Positions 6,553 through 14,513 of a DNA stretch of 25,723 bases are shown here, one piece after another. Under the pieces are notes generated by a model. It searched no databases. It had not been told where the DNA came from and worked only from the letters and a program-made list of their open reading frames with translations. The position numbers were made by a program, and so were the translations under genes. The number at the start of each line of letters is the position of its first letter. The stretch's first letter is position 1. Location: contig DEVX01000034.1 in assembly GCA_002363515.1 (NCBI GenBank), positions 1-25,723 of the forward strand. The letters run 5' to 3'. The DNA comes from Candidatus Saccharibacteria bacterium UBA3225 (lineage in GTDB: Bacteria > Patescibacteriota > Saccharimonadia > Saccharimonadales > Saccharimonadaceae).

Positions 6553-7274
6553 TGAATTCTGGAAAAAATGCTCGTCGGCAGCCAGATTTGCGTACGGAGG
6601 CGATTGTGCTAAGGCGGACGGATTATGGCGAAGCTGATCGGATTCTACAATTATTGACTCCAGAGGGGAAGCGCAGTGTGATTGCGCGCGGTGTACGGAG
6701 AGAGAAATCAAAATTGGCGGGCGGCGTAGAGCTATTTAGTGTATCGGAAGTTGTAATACATGAGGGGCGCACGGAGTTGGGGATTTTGACGGGGGCAAAA
6801 CTTTTGGAGTATTATGACGCGTTTGTGAAGGATATCGAGCTAATCGAAATGGGTGGCGCAATGATGCGTGGCGTAAATGCGCGGGCAGAGCAGATTGAAT
6901 CACCGGAGTTTTATAAGATATTGAAACAATCAATGCAGACGATGCAGAAGCATGCGGGCGAGCAGACGCGTTGGAAGGATATCTTGCGCGCGTGGTGGGG
7001 AATTAATTTAACGCGAGCTTCAGGGGAAGATGTAAACTTGCGCTTTGATACGGATGGCGAGAAGTTAATGCCGGATAGGCGGTACTATTGGGACGAGGAA
7101 CAGGTGGCGTTGGCAAAGGCTGATGCGGGGAGAGTTGGTGCTGACCATATTAAAATGATGCGCTTGATGGCGTCTGGCCCGGCGGAATTATCTTTGAAGG
7201 TGCAGGGAGCGGACGCTTTAATAGATGAAATTGGGTATATTTCAAAGTGTTTAGAGCGGTCAACAGGCATGTGA
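6552..7274 (+). CDS. recO: DNA repair protein RecO
   Basis: This 240-residue protein has the RecO N-terminal OB-fold: residues 14-90 contain TEAIVLRRTDYGEADRIL, TPEGKRSVIARGVRR and KLAGGVELFSVSEV, all family hallmarks. A helical C-terminal domain follows. The CxxC zinc site found in many RecO proteins is absent. RecO loads RecA onto SSB-coated single-stranded DNA in the RecFOR pathway. The ATG overlaps the receiver stop by one base and GGAG lies about 9 bases upstream. Coupling of recO to a two-component pair is unusual in well-studied bacteria. The stop TGA at 7272-7274 is followed directly by the inverted repeat at 7279-7339. Confidence 0.88.
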   Translation: MNSGKNARRQPDLRTEAIVLRRTDYGEADRILQLLTPEGKRSVIARGVRREKSKLAGGVELFSVSEVVIHEGRTELGILTGAKLLEYYDAFVKDIELIEMGGAMMRGVNARAEQIESPEFYKILKQSMQTMQKHAGEQTRWKDILRAWWGINLTRASGEDVNLRFDTDGEKLMPDRRYYWDEEQVALAKADAGRVGADHIKMMRLMASGPAELSLKVQGADALIDEIGYISKCLERSTGM

Positions 7275-7278
7275 TTGT

Positions 7279-7339
7279 GTTGTAAAAAGCACAACATAGT
7301 AAGAGAGCGTTTTTGGGGTGCTGTTGTGATTTTTACAAC
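7279..7339. repeat. Inverted pair of 18-bp palindrome-like elements (hairpin or operator pair)
   Basis: GTTGTAAAAAGCACAACA (7279-7296) and TGTTGTGATTTTTACAAC (7322-7339) are reverse complements at 17 of 18 positions, separated by 25 bases. Each arm is itself a short dyad (GTTGT-N7-ACAAC). The right arm is followed by a T-rich tract (7341-7357). Read as RNA it is a long-stem hairpin that could end recO transcription; read as DNA it is two copies of one dyad in opposite orientation, as in a regulator-binding region in front of the giant adhesin gene. The sequence alone does not decide between these. Confidence 0.6.
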
Positions 7340-7462
7340 GGCTATTTTTGTTGTTTTGAGCTTCAAAGCATGAGCGTAACAGAGAGAAAAATAATGCCTA
7401 TGCTTGCATTTTAGGGGTGAGTTAGGTTATTTTTAACCCAAATACCTCATTTGTGGAGAAAA

Positions 7463-7495
7463 ATGGGGGTCAAAAATGTAAAAAGGAGTGTGTAG
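7463..7495 (+). CDS. Possible 10-codon upstream ORF overlapping the adhesin start
   Basis: The ATG at 7463 with GGAG 5 bases upstream encodes MGVKNVKRSV and stops at TAG 7493-7495, whose G is the first base of the adhesin GTG (TAGTG). The adhesin Shine-Dalgarno (AAGGAG) lies inside this ORF. The geometry permits coupled translation or re-initiation. It is too short for coding statistics, so it may be fortuitous. Confidence 0.3.
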   Translation: MGVKNVKRSV

Positions 7496-10400
7496 TGAAT
7501 CTTAGGAAGAGATTTAAGTATTTCGTAGCCTCTTTATTGATGGTTGCGAGTACGATTGCGCCGCTGGGTAATGGGCTTATCCATAGCGCATACGCCGATA
7601 GCGATCCGGATGATGCGCCGGTTCGCAGCAAAACATTAACAGATAATGGTGACGGGACGTACACGTTGACATTAAGCGTCACTGGAAAATCGTCATCTAG
7701 CGATGCAAGCGAGAAAGCGAATGTCGTAGTTGTCTTCGACTCCTCAGGAAGTATGGATTATTCCACTACTGCGAATCGCTATGAAGTTGCTACATATGGA
7801 CGTTATGGTAAAATCGCCAACGACTACATCCAGCTATATCGTTGGTCAAATTGGTATGGTGACTACGTTGAGGTTGGTGATAATGATAATCATACCGACG
7901 TTTATTATTACGACGAAGGTGAATATGTCCAGTATACTGATACGCGATATAGGCAAACTGCCCTAAATCGCCTTACTGTTGCTAAGAATGCCGTCAATGG
8001 CTTAGCAGAGAAACTTCTCGAAAATAATACAACTTCCGGCGTCTCTGATATGGTAGAAATGGCGTTTGTTGATTTTGCGACTAACGTCAAGAGCGAAACT
8101 ACACATGCCACTAAGACTACTTCTATTGACACGTTTAAATCTTGGGTAAATGCCACTTCGGCAGATGGTGGTACAAACTGGGAAGATGCTTTAAATTACG
8201 CAAAATCTATTAACTTTAATGATAATGATCCCGTATATATCGTCTTCGTTTCTGACGGTAATCCAACATTTCGCGTCAGTAAATATAATAATAATGCCAA
8301 CGATGGAAGAAATTGTTCTGGTTACGGTAGCAATGCGACTTGCGCTCGTTATGGTACTGGCAACAGTGATCCGAATGGTTGGAATCTCGCCGCTGCGCAA
8401 GATGTAGCTGCGACTATTACTGCTGATGCTAATAACACTCTGTATGCGGTTGGTGTATTTGGCGACGCAAACAATATGAGAAATCTTGATTCGAAAGCTA
8501 TCTATAAAGACGCTACTGACCAGGCGGCGCTTGAAGCGGCTTTTGACGATATAGTAAAACAAATCACAAATAATCTTTCACTCACTGGTCTTAGTTTTAA
8601 TGATGGTATAACTGCGCTAACTTCCGTCTCAATTGACGGAACTGCGGACGACTTTACCTATAAGAAAAATGGCACAGTTTGGGCCGATGCTCCAGAGGCG
8701 AAATTCGAAAACGGTACTGTCACTTGGGATTTGGGCAATACCATTCTTGGCGACGGTGAAACGGCTACGGTTAGCTTTATTGTATATCCTAGTCAAGAAT
8801 CAATTGATCTTGTGGCCGACCTAAATAACGGTGTAATAAAATACGAAAATTTAACCGCAGATCAGAAGAGCCAAATTCTAGTAAGTGGCGAAACTTATAC
8901 GCTTAAAACGAATACAGACTATCCAACGCTAAAGTATCAAACCGTTACTACTACAACGGTTAATGGCGTACCTACTACGACTATCTCTGATCCGAAGTTT
9001 GCTAGAATTGATCAACCTGATCCCGTTGAGTTGTATACCGAGGAAATTGCACTTCGCAAGCTGTGGGAAGATTCTCTAGATCCAAGTCAGCGTGAAAATG
9101 AAGTGGAAGATATTTACCTTCAGCTTTATGTTGACGGTAAGGAATACGATAAACTTCCCGAATATACGGAAAATGGAATAAAAATAGAAAAGCAGAACAA
9201 TAGTAATGTTTGGGGTACTGGAACGATATTTATAGCTCCTGGCTTAATGGTTAGCGAGGGTCATCCGGCTTATACTGAAAATACTCCATATGGCGTCGTG
9301 ACTATGAACGGTAAGAAATATGCCGTCTTGAACCCTGGTCACGAATATAAATTTGGCGAAAAAGATATCAATAATCATTTTGAGTTGACTAACTATATCT
9401 ATCACCCAATGCTCGTAGATGGCGCATTAATGAATGTCACTTTCACGAAATCCGGCGATACATTTACTGGTGTCGAATCGGCTAAGCCAATGTCGACAAT
9501 TTCAGCCACAAACACGATTAAGGGTGGCATTAATATTGAGAAGAAAGTTGTAGACAAAAACGGTAATGAAATTACCGATGTGCAAGATAAGTTTAATGTA
9601 AAGGCGCATCTACAAAATCCAGATGGTAGCGATTATCATTATGATTATCGTATCTATTACGGCAAAAACAACCCCGAATACGAAAACTGTAGTGACAAGA
9701 CAAAATGTCGTTCGGAACATATTTACGGTGACGGCGTTATCGATGCGCAAGTTTATGTTGGCGATGTAATTCGCGTGGTAAACGTTGATACTGGCACGCT
9801 ATATTATGTCGAAGAAAACAATATTCCTGCTGGTTATTCGTTGAAAGAAACTGGTTATACGATTAGCTATGGAGCTGATGCTGCAAAAGATGACATTGCA
9901 GAGAAAACGGAAAATAACATCAAATGGTATGCAGTAAAAGGCAACTCGGCATCGACTGCGACTATTGTTAATACCTATGTTTCTGGAAACTTAAAACTTT
10001 CCAAGAGTGTAGTTGTTGAAAGTGGGAATGCTGATACAGCTAAAGCTAAAGCCTTTGATTTTACGGTAAAGCTATACGTTGATAGAAGTAAAACCAACGA
10101 GCTTACGAGTAGCTACAAGATTGCAGATAGTAATAAAACTATCAAATCTGGCGATACGGTTAGCCTGAAAGACGGCGAATCGTTAACGATTCTTGATCTT
10201 CCAGTCGGTGCTTATTATGAGATTACCGAAAGTAATGCAGCTGGCTATGTTGCAACGAAGTCTGGCGATACAGGCATAATTGCGGACGGAGAGACTGCTG
10301 AAGCGAAGTTTACTAATACATATAATGTTAGTGGCAAGGTCACCATTAAGGCCAAGAAAGACTTCAATGATTGGCAGGCCGGCGAGAGCTTCCTCTTTAA

Positions 10401-13400
10401 GTTGAATGGTGATGGTCTCGAGAAGGAAATGAACGCTTCGGTACGCAAGGGTGAAGAAGCTGAATTTGAGGTAGAAATAAAGAATATTGGCACCTATAAC
10501 TATACGATTTCTGAGGATTTAACAAACTTGCGTGGCGGCGTCACGAAGACGAGCGGCGACATTAATGTTACTGTAGTTGCAACCGATAATGGCGATGGAA
10601 CCTTGAGCTTTACGACTGCATATGCTGGCGGTGAAGGCGAAGAGAAAAATACGATTGTAAACCAATATCGCGCAAGTGGAAAGATTAGACTAGGCGCAAG
10701 TAAGATTTTGACTGGTCGCGATTGGCGACAGGGCGAGTTGTACACCTTTACGGTCTTTGACAACGAAGGCAAAGAACTTGATAGTCGCACGGATATTGGC
10801 GCAAATGGTAAATATGAATTTGATGAAATTACATATAAGACGGAAGATGCTGGTAAGACTTTTGTCTATGTGATTCGTGAAACTTCAACGTTACCTGGTG
10901 GCGTAACTAACTCTGGCGACATTACTGCAACCGTGACTGTTACGGACAATCATGACGGTACGCTAAAGACGACGGTTGTCTATACTGGCGGTCAGGGCGA
11001 AGAATACAATACGATCGTAAATACTTATTCTGCTACTGGTGAATATGCATTCGAGATTGAGAAAGAGCTAACTGGACGCGATTGGCAAGATGGTGAAAGC
11101 TATAGCTTCGCATTGCGCGATGCGACTGGTGCTACGCTCGATACGCAAACTATTAGCCGTGACGGCAAAGTGAGCTTTAAGGCATTAAAGTTTACGCAGG
11201 CTGATGCGGGCGAACATAAATATGTAATTAGCGAAACTGGCAATTTGCCAAGTGGCATGAGCAATTCTGGCGATGTTGAAGTTACACTTAATGTGACGGA
11301 CGACAAAGCTGGTAAACTCGGCTTTGAAGCAAGCTATACTAAGGGTGCCAAGATTATCAACACCTATGAAGCTAGCGGCGAAGTGACGCTTGAGGCGACG
11401 AAGGTATTGGATGGTCGCGATTGGCGCGATGGTGAGAGCTTCGAGTTTGAGCTTTCTGGCGATGGAATTGATGCGCAGAAGATTGTGGTTACCGAAGAAA
11501 AGCCAACTGCACAATTCGACAAGATTTCTTACGATGAGTCTGATGCAGGCAAAACTTATACTTACACAATCAAGGAAACGACCGATTTGACTGGTATGGG
11601 CATGAGCTATTCTGGAGATATTACGGTTACCGTTGAGCTTACGGATGATGGCGAAGGAAGTATCGTGCCCAAAGTGACTTATTCAAAAGAAGACAAGGTT
11701 ATTAAGAATATCTATTCTGCAAGTGGCGATGTTACTCTTAGTATAGAAAAGAAACTTGAAGGTCGTGATTGGAGAGAAGATGAAAGTTACGAGTTTGCAT
11801 TAAAGGATGCGGATGGTCACGTAATTGATACGCAGACTATTTCGAAAGATGGAACAGTCACTTTCAAGAAGATTGATTACGCCAAGATTGGCACTTATAA
11901 CTATACGATTGAAGAAACGACGGAAATGTCGAACGGAATGAGTAATTCCGGTGCCATTAATGTATCAGTTGAAGTTACCGATAACTATGATGGAACATTA
12001 ACTGCTACACCAACATATAAAGACAATAATAAGACAATTGTAAACACTTACTCAGCAAGCGGTAAGGCGCAGCTAGAAGCGACGAAGGCGCTAGTTGGTC
12101 GCGATTGGAAAGATGGCGAAAGCTTTACGTTTGAATTGTTTAAGGGTGAAGAATCTCTTGGTCGAAAGACTGTAACGAAAGATAATCCGAAAGCAATCTT
12201 TGACGAGATCCAATATAGCGAAGCGGATATTGATGCTGAGTATGTATATACGATTAAAGAAGTTGGCACTTTGCCAAGTAGTATGACAAGTTCTGGCGAT
12301 TTGACGGTTTACGTTAATGTCTCAGATAACGGTGATGGTACATTGAATGCTGTTACGGATTACATTAATGGCGGTACGATCACGAATACTTACGAAGCTA
12401 ACGGTAAAGCTCAACTAGGGGTAACTAAAGAATTGGTTGGTCGCGATTGGCTCGATTCCGACGAATTTACCTTTGAGCTTTCGGGCGAAGGTATCGAAAC
12501 TCAAACTAAGACCGTAAAGAAGGGTGAAGAAAAAGCAATCTTTGACGAGATTCAGTATAGCGAGGCTAATGCTGGCAAGACTTATACTTACACGATTAAG
12601 GAAACGACTGACTTAAGCGGCCTCAGTATGACAAATTCTGGTGAGGTTACGGCTACGGTTAAAGTGACTGACGATGGTGAAGGTAATCTCGAAACGGAAG
12701 TTAGCTACACTAATAGCGGTAAGATTACGAACACTTATACCGCAAAAGGTGAAGTAGAACTTCAAGCTGCGAAGGAGCTGGTTGGTCGCGATTGGCTAGA
12801 AGGTGAAAGTTACGACTTTGTACTGAGTGGTAAAGATGGCGAGATTGATCGCCAGAGTGTTGACAGCAATGAAAACGTTACCTTCAAGAAGATTAACTAC
12901 ACTGAAGCTGATGCGGGCAAAACTTACACTTACACGATTACTGAAGCTGGTGAGTTGAAGGCTGGCATTACCAAGTCTGGCGACATTAGCGTAATCGTAA
13001 AGTTAACCGACGATCATAAAGGCAAGATTAACGCGGAAGTTAGCTATACGGATGATGGCAAGATTGTTAATACTTACGAGACTAAACCAGTCGAAGTTGA
13101 GAAGCCATTTACTGTAAAGAAGAAGATTAACGATCAGAGCAATAGTAAGAAAGATGCAAGTTTTAAGTTTGAATTGCTTGACGATAAGAATGCTGTTGTT
13201 CAAACTAAAGAAGTGTCAACAAAAGATTTGGTTGGTTCAGTTGATTTCGATGCGATTAAGTTTGATAAGGCTGGAACTTACAAATATACACTTGTCGAAA
13301 CGAATGATGGTCAAGCTGGATTTAGTTACGATACAGCAAAGCATGCTGTTGTAATTGAAGTAACTGACGATTACGAAAAGGCTCAGCTAGTTGCAAAAGT

Positions 13401-14310
13401 AACTATTGATGGCAAAGAAGTCAGCGAAGTTGAATTTGTAAATACCTACAAGGCAGAAGATACTTCGACGAAGATTAATCTCGGGAAGGTTTTGAATGGA
13501 ATTGATCAGAATTTGGCGAAAGAATTTGAATTCGTTCTCTCGGATAAGGATGGCGAAATTCAAACCGTAAAGATTAAGGGTTCTGGTAAAGCTGAATTTG
13601 ATGAAATCAAGTTCGAGAAGGTCGGCGAATATACTTATACAGTTAAAGAAGTTAAGGGTAATGCCAAGGGCTATACCTATGATGAGTCCGAATATACCGT
13701 GACTGTCAACGTAAGTGACGAAGATGCAAAGCTGAAAGCAGAGATTAGCTATAAGAAAGACGGTGCCGAAGCAGACGCAATCATCTTCGAAAACAGCTAT
13801 AAGCCAGAAGATGTCATTTATGGTTGCGTAGAATGTGAGGTTCCGATTGAGGCCAAGAAAGTGTTCGAGAATCGTGACTTGAAAGACGGCGAATTCGAAT
13901 TCGAGGTTTACCTTGATGATGAACTAGTTGCTACTGGCCATAATATGGCGGACGGTACGATTGTCTTAGACGAAGGTATCGTGCTCGATAAAGTTGGTAC
14001 TTATAACTTCGTTATTAAGGAAAAAGTGGAAGAGCGTGAAGAGTATGTCATTTACGATGAGAATGAATATGCATTTACGGTCGAAGTAGAAGATAATGGC
14101 GAAGGCGCTCTAGAGATTGTGTCCGATACGAGCGGCGAAGTTGTATTTACGAATAAGTATGACAAGCCGGGTAAAGGCGGAAATGTAACGCCAAAACCTC
14201 CTGTGACGAATGACAGTATACTATCGTCGGTTGCGATGTTTGTCGTATCGCTAATTGGAGCGATTGGTGGCGTATTATTCGCAAAGAAAAGCTTGAAAGA
14301 AGAAGCCTAA
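7495..14310 (+). CDS. Giant secreted VWA / pilin isopeptide-domain adhesin (2271 aa)
   Basis: A signal peptide (1-34, NLRKRF then a hydrophobic core, cleavage after A-Y-A) leads into a VWA domain with a complete MIDAS: D82-x-S84-x-S86, T227 (GGTNW) and D254 (VSDGNP). Between the first MIDAS loop and the next helix is a Tyr/Asp-rich insert (about 88-160). After a linker region come Cna-B-like domains (about 680-950), then seven domains with a K-x-L-x-G-R-D-W motif (GRDW at 1074, 1194, 1307, 1423, 1535, 1649, 1764), and three more divergent ones. Each has the Lys, the Y-T-I-x-E Glu and the N-T-Y Asn expected for self-formed Lys-Asn isopeptide bonds (Spy0128/Cna-B type). The C-terminus is PPVTND, a hydrophobic helix and KKSLKEEA. 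Start GTG 7495 is chosen because AAAAAGGAG precedes it; an in-frame GTG at 7453 would put 14 polar residues before the signal peptide. Probable pilus-like adhesin. Confidence 0.9.
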   Translation: MNLRKRFKYFVASLLMVASTIAPLGNGLIHSAYADSDPDDAPVRSKTLTDNGDGTYTLTLSVTGKSSSSDASEKANVVVVFDSSGSMDYSTTANRYEVATYGRYGKIANDYIQLYRWSNWYGDYVEVGDNDNHTDVYYYDEGEYVQYTDTRYRQTALNRLTVAKNAVNGLAEKLLENNTTSGVSDMVEMAFVDFATNVKSETTHATKTTSIDTFKSWVNATSADGGTNWEDALNYAKSINFNDNDPVYIVFVSDGNPTFRVSKYNNNANDGRNCSGYGSNATCARYGTGNSDPNGWNLAAAQDVAATITADANNTLYAVGVFGDANNMRNLDSKAIYKDATDQAALEAAFDDIVKQITNNLSLTGLSFNDGITALTSVSIDGTADDFTYKKNGTVWADAPEAKFENGTVTWDLGNTILGDGETATVSFIVYPSQESIDLVADLNNGVIKYENLTADQKSQILVSGETYTLKTNTDYPTLKYQTVTTTTVNGVPTTTISDPKFARIDQPDPVELYTEEIALRKLWEDSLDPSQRENEVEDIYLQLYVDGKEYDKLPEYTENGIKIEKQNNSNVWGTGTIFIAPGLMVSEGHPAYTENTPYGVVTMNGKKYAVLNPGHEYKFGEKDINNHFELTNYIYHPMLVDGALMNVTFTKSGDTFTGVESAKPMSTISATNTIKGGINIEKKVVDKNGNEITDVQDKFNVKAHLQNPDGSDYHYDYRIYYGKNNPEYENCSDKTKCRSEHIYGDGVIDAQVYVGDVIRVVNVDTGTLYYVEENNIPAGYSLKETGYTISYGADAAKDDIAEKTENNIKWYAVKGNSASTATIVNTYVSGNLKLSKSVVVESGNADTAKAKAFDFTVKLYVDRSKTNELTSSYKIADSNKTIKSGDTVSLKDGESLTILDLPVGAYYEITESNAAGYVATKSGDTGIIADGETAEAKFTNTYNVSGKVTIKAKKDFNDWQAGESFLFKLNGDGLEKEMNASVRKGEEAEFEVEIKNIGTYNYTISEDLTNLRGGVTKTSGDINVTVVATDNGDGTLSFTTAYAGGEGEEKNTIVNQYRASGKIRLGASKILTGRDWRQGELYTFTVFDNEGKELDSRTDIGANGKYEFDEITYKTEDAGKTFVYVIRETSTLPGGVTNSGDITATVTVTDNHDGTLKTTVVYTGGQGEEYNTIVNTYSATGEYAFEIEKELTGRDWQDGESYSFALRDATGATLDTQTISRDGKVSFKALKFTQADAGEHKYVISETGNLPSGMSNSGDVEVTLNVTDDKAGKLGFEASYTKGAKIINTYEASGEVTLEATKVLDGRDWRDGESFEFELSGDGIDAQKIVVTEEKPTAQFDKISYDESDAGKTYTYTIKETTDLTGMGMSYSGDITVTVELTDDGEGSIVPKVTYSKEDKVIKNIYSASGDVTLSIEKKLEGRDWREDESYEFALKDADGHVIDTQTISKDGTVTFKKIDYAKIGTYNYTIEETTEMSNGMSNSGAINVSVEVTDNYDGTLTATPTYKDNNKTIVNTYSASGKAQLEATKALVGRDWKDGESFTFELFKGEESLGRKTVTKDNPKAIFDEIQYSEADIDAEYVYTIKEVGTLPSSMTSSGDLTVYVNVSDNGDGTLNAVTDYINGGTITNTYEANGKAQLGVTKELVGRDWLDSDEFTFELSGEGIETQTKTVKKGEEKAIFDEIQYSEANAGKTYTYTIKETTDLSGLSMTNSGEVTATVKVTDDGEGNLETEVSYTNSGKITNTYTAKGEVELQAAKELVGRDWLEGESYDFVLSGKDGEIDRQSVDSNENVTFKKINYTEADAGKTYTYTITEAGELKAGITKSGDISVIVKLTDDHKGKINAEVSYTDDGKIVNTYETKPVEVEKPFTVKKKINDQSNSKKDASFKFELLDDKNAVVQTKEVSTKDLVGSVDFDAIKFDKAGTYKYTLVETNDGQAGFSYDTAKHAVVIEVTDDYEKAQLVAKVTIDGKEVSEVEFVNTYKAEDTSTKINLGKVLNGIDQNLAKEFEFVLSDKDGEIQTVKIKGSGKAEFDEIKFEKVGEYTYTVKEVKGNAKGYTYDESEYTVTVNVSDEDAKLKAEISYKKDGAEADAIIFENSYKPEDVIYGCVECEVPIEAKKVFENRDLKDGEFEFEVYLDDELVATGHNMADGTIVLDEGIVLDKVGTYNFVIKEKVEEREEYVIYDENEYAFTVEVEDNGEGALEIVSDTSGEVVFTNKYDKPGKGGNVTPKPPVTNDSILSSVAMFVVSLIGAIGGVLFAKKSLKEEA
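10714..13095 (+). repeat. Seven ~345-bp repeats encoding GRDW pilin domains
   Basis: GRDW codons start at 10714, 11074, 11413, 11761, 12097, 12439 and 12784, giving spacings of 360, 339, 348, 336, 342 and 345 bp. The repeats are similar at protein level and partly at DNA level (GGTCGCGATTGG recurs), but diverged enough that they are not recent exact copies. Homologous recombination between units could change the stalk length. Confidence 0.85.
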
Positions 14311-14314
14311 AAAT

Positions 14315-14347
14315 AAAAGCCCCGATTAATATAAATCGGGGCTTTTT
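14315..14347 (+). terminator. Strong intrinsic terminator of the adhesin gene
   Basis: AAAAGCCCCGATT (14315-14327) pairs fully with AATCGGGGCTTTT (14334-14346) around the loop AATATA, a 13-bp stem with five T at 14343-14347. It starts 4 bases after the adhesin stop. Confidence 0.93.
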
Positions 14348-14385
14348 GGGTGTTTGTTGTGCGGGGGTGTATTTTGCAAATAAGG

Positions 14386-14394
14386 TGGTATAAT
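14386..14394 (+). promoter_or_regulatory. Extended -10 promoter upstream of glyS
   Basis: TGG-TATAAT ends 6 bases before an ATG (14401) that opens a 17-codon ORF, and 119 bases before the glyS ATG. It is the first promoter-like sequence after the adhesin terminator, so glyS should have a transcribed leader of about 113 nt. No good -35 hexamer is seen; the TG extension may substitute. Confidence 0.65.
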
Positions 14395-14400
14395 AAAAGT

Positions 14401-14454
14401 ATGAGCAAATACTTATTCATGATTGGTATTAGCATTGGTGGCCTTCGGGCCTAA
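14401..14454 (+). CDS. Possible 17-aa leader ORF upstream of glyS
   Basis: ATG at 14401, directly at the predicted transcription start, encodes MSKYLFMIGISIGGLRA and ends at TAA 14452-14454. Three of 17 codons are Gly (GGT, then the pair GGT-GGC). The last codons form a GGCC-TTCG-GGCC hairpin (14440-14451), a very stable C(UUCG)G tetraloop. The spacing from the -10 box equals that of the leaderless genes in this window, which is the best argument that it is translated. A Gly-rich leader before glycyl-tRNA synthetase suggests a regulatory role, but no competing terminator structure with a T-run is visible downstream. Confidence 0.4.
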   Translation: MSKYLFMIGISIGGLRA

Positions 14455-14513
14455 TATTCTTGTGACTCTGAGAGCAAAAAACGGGGGATAAACCTAAGCG
14501 TAAGGAGAGAAAA

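Noticed and set aside
4342..7274. UGA recoded as glycine, as in some CPR lineages
   Set aside because: TGA ends xseA, the kinase and recO at the expected protein ends with typical overlaps, so it acts as a stop.
7453..7494. GTG start 14 codons upstream for the giant adhesin
   Set aside because: It has no Shine-Dalgarno sequence and would add a polar, Cys-containing stretch before the signal peptide; GTG 7495 has AAAAAGGAG at good spacing.
14395..14513. T-box or glycine riboswitch upstream of glyS
   Set aside because: No T-box sequence (AGGGTGG...ACCGCG type) or glycine aptamer pattern is visible, and there is no terminator/antiterminator pair with a T-run.
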